Source: Paracoccus bogoriensis
GTDB lineage: Bacteria > Pseudomonadota > Alphaproteobacteria > Rhodobacterales > Rhodobacteraceae
Assembly: GCF_019431455.1 (NCBI RefSeq)
Contig: NZ_JAHYSR010000004.1
Span: 62,001-126,000 of the forward strand
DNA: 64,000 nucleotides
Direction of reading: 5' to 3'
Below are positions 46,437-54,802 of this stretch, one piece after another. Under the pieces are notes generated by a model that had not been told where the DNA came from, searched no databases, and saw only the letters and a program-made list of their open reading frames with translations. Numbering within the stretch: position 1 is the stretch's first letter; the number at the start of each line of letters is the position of its first letter. The position numbers and the translations under genes were made by a program.

Positions 46437-47461
46437 CCCTGGCCTCTGACAAGACCCCCTATGTGATCGGGATCGGCAATGCCGTCATGGACATCATCGC
46501 CCCCACCGACGAGGCGCGGCTGGCTGAATTGGGCATCGCCAAGGGCATCATGCAACTGGTCGAGCGCGAGCGGTCGGAATTCCTGATGGCGGCGCAGGCC
46601 GATGACAGATCCGCACGGCGCGCGGATGCGCGGATGGTCGCCGGCGGCAGCGTGGCCAATACGCTGGCCGGAATCGGGGGCCTCGGTCTGCGGACCGCCT
46701 TCATCGGGCTGGTGGCGGATGACGAGATCGGACGGCTCTATGCCCGCCAGACCGAGGCGGCGGGAACGCGCTTTGTCAACACGCCCGTCGCGGGGTCGGA
46801 CCTGCCCAGTTCGCGCACGATCATCTTTGTCACCCCCGATGGCGAGCGGTCGATGAACACCTATCTGGGGATCTCGGCCGAGCTGGGGCCGGATGACGTG
46901 GATCCGGCGGTCTTCGAGGGCGCGGGCTGGCTGTTCCTGGAGGGCTATCTGTTCGACAAGGACAAGGGCAAGGCCGCGTTCCTGAGGGCCACCGAATATT
47001 GCCATGCGGCGGGCGGTCAGGCCGGGATCGCGCTGTCGGACCCGTTCTGCGTGGACCGCCACCGCGACGATTTCCGCAAGCTGGTCGCCGGGCCGATGGA
47101 TTACGTGATCGGCAATATCCACGAATGGCAGTCGCTTTATCAGGTCGAGGATCTGGAGGAGGCGCTGCGCCTGGCCGTGGCCGATTGCCGGACGGTGATC
47201 TGCACGCGCTCGGGCGATGACGCCATCCTGATCCGCGAGGGCGAGCGGGTCAGCATCCCCGTCCAGCGCGTGGTGCCGGTGGATGCGACGGGCGCGGGCG
47301 ACCAGTTCGCGGCGGGTCTGATCTATGGGCTGGCCTGCGGGCATTCCCTGGCTGCGGCCGGCCGGATGGGCTGCATTGCGGCATCCGAGGTGATCAGCCA
47401 TGTCGGCGCGCGTCCCGAGGCCGACATCATGGCGCGGTTCCGGGCCGAAGGGCTGGTCTGA
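46433..47461 (+). CDS. PfkB-family adenosine/sugar kinase
   Basis: 342 residues. The C-terminal PfkB signature 2 is VDATGAGDQFAAG with catalytic Asp290; the N-terminal part has MVAGGSVANTLAGIGGLG. The length and the early NAVMDIIAP segment resemble the adenosine-kinase-like branch common in alphaproteobacteria. It begins in the nth stop. A GC-rich hairpin follows before fabF. Confidence 0.88.
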   Translation: MTLASDKTPYVIGIGNAVMDIIAPTDEARLAELGIAKGIMQLVERERSEFLMAAQADDRSARRADARMVAGGSVANTLAGIGGLGLRTAFIGLVADDEIGRLYARQTEAAGTRFVNTPVAGSDLPSSRTIIFVTPDGERSMNTYLGISAELGPDDVDPAVFEGAGWLFLEGYLFDKDKGKAAFLRATEYCHAAGGQAGIALSDPFCVDRHRDDFRKLVAGPMDYVIGNIHEWQSLYQVEDLEEALRLAVADCRTVICTRSGDDAILIREGERVSIPVQRVVPVDATGAGDQFAAGLIYGLACGHSLAAAGRMGCIAASEVISHVGARPEADIMARFRAEGLV

Positions 47462-47493
47462 GGTCATCGGTCCCGGGATTGCGTCCCGCGACG

Positions 47494-47513
47494 GCGGGGG
47501 GCCAGCCCCCCGC
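47494..47513 (+). terminator. Strong GC hairpin between the PfkB kinase and fabF
   Basis: A perfect 8-bp inverted repeat (GCGGGGGG at 47494-47501, CCCCCCGC at 47506-47513) with a CCAG loop. No T-run follows, so termination would be partial at most. Confidence 0.45.
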
Positions 47514-47644
47514 ACCCCCCGATTCATCCCTGCAACGGGGACGGGGCGGCGGCAAGGCGCTGGCCCGCGCTGGCCTGCGGCGTTGCACGGCGCGGGGGTG
47601 GCGTGTATCAGGGCGGGAATTGCGAGCAGTTGAAGGACATGCGG

Positions 47645-48907
47645 ATGCGCCGGGTTGTTGTCACGGGATTGGGGATGGTCACGCCTCTGGCCTCTGGGGT
47701 CGAGGCGACCTGGGAGCGCCTGCTGGCCGGCAAGTCGGGCGCCGGGCCGATCACGCGGTTCGATCCCAAGGACGTGGCGACGAAGTATGCCTGCGAGATA
47801 CCCTTGGGCGACGGGACGGACGGCACCTTCAATCCCGATCACTGGATGGAGCCGAAGGACCGGCGCAAGGTCGATGACTTCATCCTCTACGGCATGGCCG
47901 CAGCGCAGCAGGCGGTCGAGGATGCCGGCTGGATGCCCCAGGACGAGCAAGGCCGCCTGCGGACCGGCGTGATGATCGGTTCGGGCATCGGCGGGCTGTC
48001 CTCGATCGCCGAGACCGCTGTGCTGATCAAGGAACGGGGCCCGAAGCGGGTCAGTCCTTTCTTCATTCCCGGCGCGCTGATCAACCTGGTTTCGGGTCAG
48101 GTCTCGATCCGCTACGGGTTCAAGGGGCCGAACCATGCGGTCGTGACCGCCTGTTCGACCGGCGCCCATGCGATCGGGGATGCGGCGCGGCTGATCCGCT
48201 ACGGCGATGCCGATGTGATGATCGCGGGCGGCGCCGAAAGCCCGATCAGCGAGATCGGGATCGCGGGCTTCAACGCCTGCAAGGCGCTGTCCACCAGGCG
48301 CGCCGATGATCCGCAGGCCGCAAGCCGCCCCTATGACGTGGACCGCGACGGCTTCGTGATGGGCGAGGGCGCGGGCGTCGTCGTGCTGGAGGAATACGAG
48401 CACGCCCGCGCACGCGGCGCGAAGATCTATGCCGAGGTGTTGGGTTATGGCCTGTCGGGCGATGCCTATCACATCACCGCCCCGTCCGAGGATGGCGATG
48501 GCGGCTATCGCGCCATGGAGGCGGCACTGCGTTCGGCCGGGCTGACGCCGGACCGGATCGACTATATCAACGCGCATGGCACCAGCACCATGGCCGACAC
48601 GATCGAACTGGGCGCAGTCGAGCGGTTGATGGGCGATCATGCGGCAAAGGCGGTCATGTCCTCGACCAAGTCCAGCATCGGGCACCTGCTGGGGGCGGCT
48701 GGCGCGGTCGAGGCGATCTTCTGCGTGCTGGCGATCCGAGACCAGATCTGCCCGCCGACGATCAACCTGGACAACCCGGCCGTCACGCCCAGGCTGGACC
48801 TGGCCGCCAATGCCGCCGTGCGCCGCAAGGTCGATGTGGCCCTGTCCAACAGCTTCGGCTTCGGCGGCACCAATGCCAGCTTGATCCTGGGGCGCGTGGC
48901 GGAATGA
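47645..48907 (+). CDS. fabF: 3-oxoacyl-ACP synthase II
   Basis: 420-residue condensing enzyme of fatty acid elongation. The catalytic triad is Cys170 (VTACSTGAHA), His311 (INAHGTSTM) and His347 (SIGHLLGAAG). I take the ATG at 47645 (MRRVVVTGLGM): AAGGA lies at a good distance (about 7 bases), while the ATG at 47639 is too close. The stop overlaps the mltG ATG. No acpP gene is in this window. Confidence 0.94.
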   Translation: MRRVVVTGLGMVTPLASGVEATWERLLAGKSGAGPITRFDPKDVATKYACEIPLGDGTDGTFNPDHWMEPKDRRKVDDFILYGMAAAQQAVEDAGWMPQDEQGRLRTGVMIGSGIGGLSSIAETAVLIKERGPKRVSPFFIPGALINLVSGQVSIRYGFKGPNHAVVTACSTGAHAIGDAARLIRYGDADVMIAGGAESPISEIGIAGFNACKALSTRRADDPQAASRPYDVDRDGFVMGEGAGVVVLEEYEHARARGAKIYAEVLGYGLSGDAYHITAPSEDGDGGYRAMEAALRSAGLTPDRIDYINAHGTSTMADTIELGAVERLMGDHAAKAVMSSTKSSIGHLLGAAGAVEAIFCVLAIRDQICPPTINLDNPAVTPRLDLAANAAVRRKVDVALSNSFGFGGTNASLILGRVAE

Positions 48908-50088
48908 TCTGGCGCAACCTTGCCTCGAACATGCTGACGCTGCTGCTGGTGCTGCTGGTCGCGGCAGCGGCGGCGGTGGCCTGGGCCAAGCGCGAGTTCA
49001 CCGGGCCCGGCATCAGCGAGGTCGCGCAATGCGTCGAGATCCCGCCGGGCGCCAGCCTGGGCGCGGTCAGCGAACGGTTGGCGGCGCAGGGGGCGATCTC
49101 GAACGCCTATGTGTTCCGGGCGGGGGCGGATTATCTGGGCAAGGCCGGAGACCTGAAATTCGGCAGCTTTCTGATTCCTCCCCGCGCCAGCATGGAAGAG
49201 ATCATCGGCGTGATCACGGCCGGCGGACCTTCGACCTGCGGGACCGAGATCGTGCTGCGGGTGGGGGTCCGCGAAACGGTCATGCTGCTGCGCGACACCA
49301 ATCCTGAAACGGGCGCCTATGAGGAGGTCGCGCGTTTCAACCCCGCCGCAGACGAACGCCCCGAGGCGATCGCCGAGGCCGAGCAACGCGGCGATATCCG
49401 CATGTCGCTGGTCGTGGTCGAAGGCGTGACCAGCTGGCAGGTGGTCGAAGGGTTGAAGGCCGCGAGCTTTCTGACCGGCGAAGTGGCCGAAATCCCCGCC
49501 GAAGGCACGCTGGCGCCCGACACCTATCTGCTGTCGCAGGGCAGCGACCGCGGCGCGATCCTGGCCGAGATGGCCCGGCGGCAAGAGGCGATCCTGGCCG
49601 CCGAATGGGAGAGCCGTGCCGAGGGCCTGCCCTATGCCAATCCGCAGGAGGCGCTGATCATGGCCTCGATCGTGGAAAAGGAGACCTCGATTCCTGCCGA
49701 GCGGCCACAGGTCGCCAGCGTCTTCGTCAACCGGCTGCGGCAGGGAATGCGGTTGCAGACCGATCCGACGGTGATCTATGGCGTGACCGAAGGCCGGGGC
49801 ATCCTGGATCGCGGCATCCGCCGGTCGGAACTGGAAGCGCGCACGCCCTGGAACACCTATCAGATCGACGGGCTGCCGCCGACGCCGATCGCCAATCCGG
49901 GCCGCGCCTCGATCCGGGCGGCGCTGAACCCCGACACGACGGATTACCTGTTCTTCGTGGCCGATGGAACGGGCGGACACGCCTTCAGCCGGACCCTGGC
50001 CGAGCATAACGCCGCAGTCGCACGCTGGCGCGAGATCGAGCGCCAGCGCGGCCTGCCCGCCGACAGCCCGGTTCAGACCGACCAGTAG
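48904..50088 (+). CDS. mltG: Endolytic murein transglycosylase MltG
   Basis: 394 residues: one N-terminal membrane anchor (about 9-28), a LysM-like region, and the YceG domain with catalytic Glu258 in ALIMASIVEKETS, plus QTDPTVIYG and PTPIANPGRASI. It cuts nascent glycan strands. Its start overlaps the fabF stop. Its location just upstream of the GTA cluster is the usual fabF-mltG neighbourhood in Rhodobacterales as I recall it. Confidence 0.93.
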   Translation: MIWRNLASNMLTLLLVLLVAAAAAVAWAKREFTGPGISEVAQCVEIPPGASLGAVSERLAAQGAISNAYVFRAGADYLGKAGDLKFGSFLIPPRASMEEIIGVITAGGPSTCGTEIVLRVGVRETVMLLRDTNPETGAYEEVARFNPAADERPEAIAEAEQRGDIRMSLVVVEGVTSWQVVEGLKAASFLTGEVAEIPAEGTLAPDTYLLSQGSDRGAILAEMARRQEAILAAEWESRAEGLPYANPQEALIMASIVEKETSIPAERPQVASVFVNRLRQGMRLQTDPTVIYGVTEGRGILDRGIRRSELEARTPWNTYQIDGLPPTPIANPGRASIRAALNPDTTDYLFFVADGTGGHAFSRTLAEHNAAVARWREIERQRGLPADSPVQTDQ

Positions 50089-50111
50089 GACTTGGAGGAT
50101 TTGACATTGAG

Positions 50112-50148
50112 AGGCCTCGGGACCAGTCTTGCTGGCGCGGGGCCTTTT
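50112..50148 (+). terminator. Rho-independent terminator after mltG
   Basis: AGGCCTCG (50112-50119) pairs with CGGGGCCT (50138-50145), one T-G pair, followed by TTT. It separates mltG from the coiled-coil gene. Confidence 0.7.
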
Positions 50149-50198
50149 CGTTACGGCGCGGCACGGGGCTGCGGCGGGCCTTGCCGGAGGATGCTGCC

Positions 50199-50639
50199 AT
50201 GAAGATGTCGGAGATGTTTGCGATGCTGGCCGAGAACGCCCGGACCTTTGAGGAGAGGATGAGCGCCCTGCAGGCCGAGATGGCGAAGAACAGCGAAAGC
50301 GCCATGGACTATGCCCGCCAGTGGCAGGCCAGCGCCATGCAGCGGCAGGAGGAGGTCAACCGCCAGATCCGCGAGCATATGGCCAACGCCAACGAACAGG
50401 TTCGCGAACAGTGGCAGAAGATGCAATCAGGCTGGGAGGCGCAATATGAAAGAATGCGCGCCCAAGGCGAGGAGATGCGCGCCGCCGCGATGAAGATGGC
50501 GGGCGGCAAGGACGCACACGGCCTGGCCGATTGGGCCGAGGCCTATGCCGCCCAGATGGTGGCCTTTGCCCAGAAGGTTCAGGCCGAGGCCGCCGAAGCC
50601 ATCGCCAGAGCCACCGAAGCGCGTAGCAAAAAGGGCTGA
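50199..50639 (+). CDS. Helical coiled-coil protein of unknown function
   Basis: 146 residues, almost entirely helical, rich in Met, Gln, Ala and Glu, no membrane segment or signal peptide. The heptad-like stretch spans about 10-100, and the C-terminus is Ala-rich and charged. It is reminiscent of phasins but I cannot assign a family. The ATG at 50199 has GGAGG 8 bases upstream. It sits between the mltG terminator and the GTA leader, so it may be monocistronic and possibly linked to GTA biology. Confidence 0.65.
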   Translation: MKMSEMFAMLAENARTFEERMSALQAEMAKNSESAMDYARQWQASAMQRQEEVNRQIREHMANANEQVREQWQKMQSGWEAQYERMRAQGEEMRAAAMKMAGGKDAHGLADWAEAYAAQMVAFAQKVQAEAAEAIARATEARSKKG

Positions 50640-50668
50640 AACGGGCCCTGAAGCGCGCGATTCTGCCT

Positions 50669-50714
50669 GGGTGTTGCGCGGGTTCGTCATGCGTGCGCCA
50701 AGGGTGTTGCGCGG
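50669..50714 (+). repeat. 13-bp direct repeat upstream of the GTA cluster
   Basis: GGGTGTTGCGCGG at 50669-50681 and again at 50702-50714; the copies are 33 bases apart, close to three helical turns. A candidate double binding site for a GTA activator (a GafA-like protein would be the first suspect, but I do not know its site). Confidence 0.7.
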
Positions 50715-50774
50715 ATCAAGGCTTTGTTTTTGAACGTTTAATGAATGAGAGGCGTTCTCTCTCAGGTTTAGCGA

Positions 50775-50803
50775 TTGACTCGCCGAACGGCCTGAGGTAG
50801 AAG
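50775..50803 (+). promoter_or_regulatory. Candidate GTA promoter
   Basis: TTGACT (50775-50780), 17-base spacer, TAGAAG (50798-50803). Five of six and four of six matches to consensus. Transcription would start near 50810, about 18 bases before the terminator-like hairpin. Confidence 0.45.
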
Positions 50804-50827
50804 TTCCCCATGCTGGGAGAAATGGGC

Positions 50828-50861
50828 AAGCGGCCAGGGGGAGACCCCTCAGGCCGCTTTT
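50828..50861 (+). terminator. Terminator-like hairpin in the GTA leader
   Basis: AAGCGGCC (50828-50835) pairs with GGCCGCTT (50852-50859); inside it AGGGG/CCCCT closes a GAGA tetraloop (GNRA type), with a CA bulge; TTTT ends at 50861. It lies between the candidate promoter and g1, so it reads as an attenuator, or as the terminator of a short leader RNA. Confidence 0.8.
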
Positions 50862-50906
50862 GCATTTCGAGGCTCGTGCGGACAGGACACGAGGCGGGAC
50901 AGTTGC

Positions 50907-51323
50907 ATGAACGATATGGAATGGGGCAAAGCGGGCAAACCCGCCGGACCTTTCACGGCCGCAAGGCAGTCCGGGACCGGGCCGGCCGAAGAGCTGCGCG
51001 CGGCCGGAGCACCAGTGGACGAGGACGAGATCGCCGTCGCCCGCTGGTTGTTCTGGGACTACGTCAAGGATCTGCGCCAGCATCAGGCCGAGCTTGTCTC
51101 GATCCAGGCAGACGAGATTGATCCGGCCCGGCTGAAAAAGGCGGTGGACGCGGCGCGCACGGTTCGTGACGCGATCCAGCTTCTGATGGTGGAAAGGAAC
51201 AAGGTTGACAAACTTCGCAAGGAGATCGCGGGCGGGGTCGCAGGAGGCTGCCTTGACCTTGACGCCGCACGAGACGAGATCGGGCGCCGCCTGGCTTGCC
51301 TCCGCCGAGCCGGAGCAGGTTGA
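50907..51323 (+). CDS. g1: GTA small terminase-like protein
   Basis: 138 residues. First gene of the gene-transfer-agent cluster, matching RcGTA gp1, which acts as a small terminase. A helical central region (WLFWDYVKDLRQHQAELVS, LKKAVDAARTVRDAIQLL) and a disordered N-terminus of about 35 residues are seen. An in-frame ATG at 50916 is an alternative start. Its 3' end overlaps the start of g2 by about 70 bases in another frame. Confidence 0.88.
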   Translation: MNDMEWGKAGKPAGPFTAARQSGTGPAEELRAAGAPVDEDEIAVARWLFWDYVKDLRQHQAELVSIQADEIDPARLKKAVDAARTVRDAIQLLMVERNKVDKLRKEIAGGVAGGCLDLDAARDEIGRRLACLRRAGAG

Positions 51324-52620
51324 GGAATTCCTGGGCGGGCTGTCGGACAATGCGCTGATGGCGCTGCCTTGGCTGTTCGAGTTCTGGGCCCTGCCGCATC
51401 AATTGCCCCCCGAGGGCGACTGGAAGTCCTGGGTCATCATGGGCGGACGCGGGGCAGGCAAGACCCGGGCGGGTGCGGAATGGGTGCGGCGGATGGTCGA
51501 GGGACCATCCGCCGCTGCGCCGGGGCGCTGTCAGCGCGTCGCGCTGGTCGGTGAGACCTTCGATCAGGTGCGCGAGGTGATGATCTTCGGCGAGTCGGGC
51601 ATCCTGGCCTGTTCACCGCCCGACCGCCGCCCCGTCTGGGAGGCCGGGCGCAAGCGGCTGGTCTGGGCCAATGGCGCGACCGCGACCTGCTATTCGGCGC
51701 ATGAGCCCGAGGCGCTGCGGGGGCCTCAGTTCGATGCGGCCTGGGTGGACGAGCTGGCCAAGTGGAAGAAGGCCGAAGATGTCTGGGACATGCTGCAATT
51801 CGCGCTGCGTCTGGGCGAGCATCCTCAGCAGGTCATTACCACCACGCCGCGCAATGTGGGCGTGCTCAAGCGGATCCTGGGCAATGCCTCGACCGTGGTG
51901 ACGCATGCGCCGACCGACGCCAACCGCGCCTATCTGGCCGAGAGCTTCCTGGCCGAGGTCGAGGCGCGTTATGGCGGCACGCGGCTGGGAAGGCAGGAGC
52001 TGGAGGGCGTGCTGCTGGACGATGTCGAGGGCGCGTTGTGGACCACCGCCATGCTGGAGGCCGCCCGTCAGGACGAGGCGCCCCGCCTGGACCGGATCGT
52101 CGTGGCTGTCGATCCGGCCGTGACCGGGGGCGCGGGCAGCGACGAATGCGGGATCGTGGTGGCGGGCGTCGAGATGCGGGGCGAGCCGCGCGACTGGCGG
52201 GCCTGGGTGCTGGAGGATGCCAGCGTCCGCGGCGGCCCGACCGACTGGGCGCGTGCCGCCATCGCCGCGATGGAGCGCCACGGCGCCGAGCGTCTGGTGG
52301 CCGAGGTCAATCAGGGCGGCGATCTGGTGGAAAGCGTGATCCGGCAGATCGACCCTCTGGTCCCGTTCCGGGCGCTGCGGGCCTCGCGCGGGAAGGGCCT
52401 GCGGGCCGAGCCGGTGGCCGCGCTCTACGAGCAGGGCCGCATCCGGCATCTGCGCGCGGGCAATCTGGGCGCGCTGGAGGACCAGATGTGCCAGATGACG
52501 GTGCGCGGCTATGAGGGGCGGGGCAGTCCCGACCGTCTGGATGCCCTGGTCTGGGCGATGCACGAGCTGATGATCGAGCCCGCCGCAAGCTGGCGGCGGC
52601 CGCAGATGCGGCGGCTTTAG
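51253..52620 (+). CDS. g2: GTA large terminase
   Basis: 455 residues. ATPase Walker A GGRGAGKT is at 64-71, Walker B VDE at 165-167, and the nuclease domain begins with VVAVDPAVTGG (Asp287). Packages host DNA into GTA heads. I chose TTG at 51253 because AGGAGG (51242-51247) lies 5 bases upstream; another TTG at 51205 is in frame but with a poorer site. Packaging in GTAs is headful and non-specific. Confidence 0.92.
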   Translation: MTLTPHETRSGAAWLASAEPEQVEEFLGGLSDNALMALPWLFEFWALPHQLPPEGDWKSWVIMGGRGAGKTRAGAEWVRRMVEGPSAAAPGRCQRVALVGETFDQVREVMIFGESGILACSPPDRRPVWEAGRKRLVWANGATATCYSAHEPEALRGPQFDAAWVDELAKWKKAEDVWDMLQFALRLGEHPQQVITTTPRNVGVLKRILGNASTVVTHAPTDANRAYLAESFLAEVEARYGGTRLGRQELEGVLLDDVEGALWTTAMLEAARQDEAPRLDRIVVAVDPAVTGGAGSDECGIVVAGVEMRGEPRDWRAWVLEDASVRGGPTDWARAAIAAMERHGAERLVAEVNQGGDLVESVIRQIDPLVPFRALRASRGKGLRAEPVAALYEQGRIRHLRAGNLGALEDQMCQMTVRGYEGRGSPDRLDALVWAMHELMIEPAASWRRPQMRRL

Positions 52621-52670
52621 CCTCGGGCAGGGTTTCGGGAAGTCCGCTGCAAAACATGATGAAGCAGGAC

Positions 52671-52703
52671 AAGGGGCCGGGCCGCGATGGCGCCGGCCCT
52701 TTC
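52671..52703 (+). terminator. Terminator-like hairpin between g2 and g3
   Basis: AAGGGGCCGG (52671-52680) pairs with CCGGCCCTTT (about 52692-52701) over 10 bp including one G-T pair, followed by CCTTT, in the 108-base gap before g3. It may lower expression of downstream structural genes or stabilise processed mRNA. Confidence 0.55.
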
Positions 52704-52728
52704 CTTTGGCCGCATGAAGGAGGCGAGG

Positions 52729-53913
52729 ATGGCGTTTCGATTGTTTTCACGGGAGACCAGGGGCGCGCCCGTTCCCGAAAGGAAGGCCAGCGCGACCGGC
52801 CGGGTTGTCGCCCTGGCCAGCGGATCGGGCCGGGCGGTCTGGTCGGCGCGCGATACCGGCAGCCTGACGCGGGGCGGCTTCGTCGGCAACCCGATCGGCT
52901 TTCGCAGCGTCAAGCTGATCGCGGAAGCTGCGGCGGCAGTGCCTCTGGTCTGCGAGGATCACGAGCGGCGCTATGACGCGCATCCTGTGCTGGATCTGCT
53001 GCGGCGTCCCAATCCGGGGCAGGGCCGGGCCGAACTGTTCGAGGCGTTGTTCGGGCAGCTGCTGCTGTCGGGCAACGGCTATCTGGAGGCGGTGGGCCTG
53101 GGCGCTTCGGGCTTGCCCGAAGAGCTTCATGTCCTGCGCGCGGACCGGATGAGCGTGGTGCCGGGCGAGGATGGCTGGCCGGTCGCCTATGAATACGCCG
53201 TGGGCGGGCGCAAGCATCGCTTCGACATGTCCGGCAGTCCCGATCCGATCTGCCACATCAAGAGCTTTCACCCGCAGGACGACCATTACGGCCTGTCGCC
53301 CCTGCAGGCGGCGGCGGTGGCGCTGGATGTCCATAACAGCGCCAGCGCCTGGTCCAAGGCGCTGCTGGACAATGCCGCCCGGCCCAGTGGTGCGATCGTT
53401 TACAAGGGGCTGGACGGGCAGGGCACGCTGAGCCCCGAGCAATATGACCGGCTGGTCGGCGAGATCGAGATGAACCATCAGGGCGCGCGCAATGCGGGCC
53501 GTCCGATGCTGCTTGAGGGAGGGCTGGACTGGAAGCCCATGGGTTTCAGCCCTTCGGACATGGAGTTCCACGAAACCAAGCTGTCGGCCGCGCGCGAGAT
53601 CGCGCTGGCCTTCGGCGTGCCGCCCATGCTGTTGGGCATCCCGGGCGACGCGACCTATGCCAATTACGCCGAGGCGAACCGCGCCTTTTACCGGCTGACG
53701 GTGCTGCCGCTGGCGACGCGGGTCGCGGCCTCGGTCGCGTGGTGGCTGTCCGAGCATCTGGGCGCCGAAATCGAATTGCGTCCCGACCCCGATCAGGTGC
53801 CGGCTCTGGCCGAGGAGCGCAATCAGCAATGGGCGCGCGTGGCCGCTGCGACCTTCCTGACCGATGCCGAGAAGCGGGCGCTGCTGGGACTGCCGCCCCT
53901 GGAAGGGGCGTGA
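52729..53913 (+). CDS. g3: GTA portal protein (HK97 type)
   Basis: 394 residues, the dodecameric portal ring at the head vertex. Recognised by VKLIAEAAAAVPLVCEDHE, SGNGYLEAVG, HIKSFHPQDDHYGLSPLQAA and AFGVPPMLLGIPGDATYANY. The ATG at 52729 has AGGAGG 5 bases upstream, and the frame upstream is shadow. It is complete. Confidence 0.93.
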   Translation: MAFRLFSRETRGAPVPERKASATGRVVALASGSGRAVWSARDTGSLTRGGFVGNPIGFRSVKLIAEAAAAVPLVCEDHERRYDAHPVLDLLRRPNPGQGRAELFEALFGQLLLSGNGYLEAVGLGASGLPEELHVLRADRMSVVPGEDGWPVAYEYAVGGRKHRFDMSGSPDPICHIKSFHPQDDHYGLSPLQAAAVALDVHNSASAWSKALLDNAARPSGAIVYKGLDGQGTLSPEQYDRLVGEIEMNHQGARNAGRPMLLEGGLDWKPMGFSPSDMEFHETKLSAAREIALAFGVPPMLLGIPGDATYANYAEANRAFYRLTVLPLATRVAASVAWWLSEHLGAEIELRPDPDQVPALAEERNQQWARVAAATFLTDAEKRALLGLPPLEGA

Positions 53914-53916
53914 GGG

Positions 53917-54147
53917 ATGGAAGGGTCGCGTTTCGTCAGGGACGGGCAGTGGCATGACCAGCGCTTCGAGGCGCAGGAGCGGATCATGGCGCTACAATTC
54001 GGGGCCGTCGAGAAGCGCCTGGAGCGGATCGAGGCGCTGATCGAGGGGCTGGAGCGGCGGCTGTGGATGACGGTTTACGGCGTCGTTGCGGTGATCCTGA
54101 CACAGGCCGTCCAGGGGATACTGGATTATGTGCCGAAAGGAGGCTGA
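53917..54147 (+). CDS. g3.5: GTA g3.5 small protein
   Basis: 76 residues. An amphipathic coiled-coil segment (ALQFGAVEKRLERIEALIEG) is followed by a C-terminal hydrophobic helix (LWMTVYGVVAVILTQAVQ). It matches the position and size of the small gene between portal and protease in RcGTA. Precise role not established to my knowledge. It overlaps the beginning of the g4 region by sequence only upstream of its ATG. Confidence 0.78.
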   Translation: MEGSRFVRDGQWHDQRFEAQERIMALQFGAVEKRLERIEALIEGLERRLWMTVYGVVAVILTQAVQGILDYVPKGG

Positions 54148-54151
54148 GGAA

Positions 54152-54682
54152 ATGGTTCCGGGACTAGAGGTAAAATTCGCGGGCGGATCGCCTGTCCTGA
54201 CCGAAGGTCACGTGATCGAGGGCTATGCCAGCCTGTTCGGGCTGACCGATCAGGGCGGTGACGCGGTGATGCCGGGCGCCTTTGGGGCCTCGCTGAAGCG
54301 GCTGGCCGATCGGGGCGACAAGGTGCGGATGCTGTGGCAGCACGATCCGTCCAGGCCCATCGGAGTCTGGGACGAGATCCGCGAGGATGCCAAGGGCCTG
54401 TGGGTCCGCGGCCGTCTGCTGCCCCAGGTCGCTCAGGCCCGCGAGGCGGTTGCGCTGATCGAGGCGGGCGCGATCGAGGGTCTGTCTATCGGCTATCGCA
54501 CGCTGCGCGCCACCCGCGACGAGAAGGGCCGCCGGATGCTGGCCGAGGTCGAACTGTGGGAGGTATCGCTGGTGACTTTCCCGATGCTGGCCGAGGCGAA
54601 GCTGGGCCGCAAGGAGGCTTGCGATCTGTCCGAATTCGCCGCCATGCTGACCGAGGCCGCCCGCGTGTTGCGCGGCGGCTGA
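54152..54682 (+). CDS. g4: GTA prohead protease
   Basis: 176 residues, HK97-type (S78) serine protease that matures the head. Catalytic His64 in LWQHDPSRPIG, Ser112 in IEGLSIGYRT. The ATG at 54152 is preceded by AGGAGG (54138-54143). It should remove the N-terminal scaffold-like segment of the major capsid protein encoded next. Confidence 0.92.
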   Translation: MVPGLEVKFAGGSPVLTEGHVIEGYASLFGLTDQGGDAVMPGAFGASLKRLADRGDKVRMLWQHDPSRPIGVWDEIREDAKGLWVRGRLLPQVAQAREAVALIEAGAIEGLSIGYRTLRATRDEKGRRMLAEVELWEVSLVTFPMLAEAKLGRKEACDLSEFAAMLTEAARVLRGG

Positions 54683-54753
54683 CCATTTCGGGCCGTGCGT
54701 GCCGTGCGGCCCTTGCAGGTTCGGGCCGTTCCCAGGTGCGGCCCGTCAACAGG

Positions 54754-54771
54754 GGCGCCCCGTGCGGGGCC
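54754..54771 (+). terminator. Hairpin upstream of the capsid gene
   Basis: GGCGCCCCGTGCGGGGCC forms a CCCC-GTGC-GGGG hairpin in the 120-base gap before g5. Same loop and core as at 15193-15210. No T-run; it probably protects or adjusts the capsid mRNA. Confidence 0.5.
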
Positions 54772-54802
54772 GGTCCCCATCATCCGCGATGAGGAGAAGA
54801 CC

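Larger units (their letters stand above)
50640..50906. promoter_or_regulatory. GTA leader and control region
   Basis: 267 bases with no gene. In order: a perfect 13-bp direct repeat, an A/T-richer segment around 50720-50745 with a short GAGAG/CTCTC inverted repeat (around 50748-50765), a sigma-70-like promoter, a terminator-like hairpin, and the g1 start. All expression of the cluster likely depends on this region. Confidence 0.7.

Noticed and set aside
46415-48685. Minus-strand frame of about 756 codons opposite the kinase and fabF
   Set aside because: Shadow of two conserved genes; His/Arg/Gly-rich.
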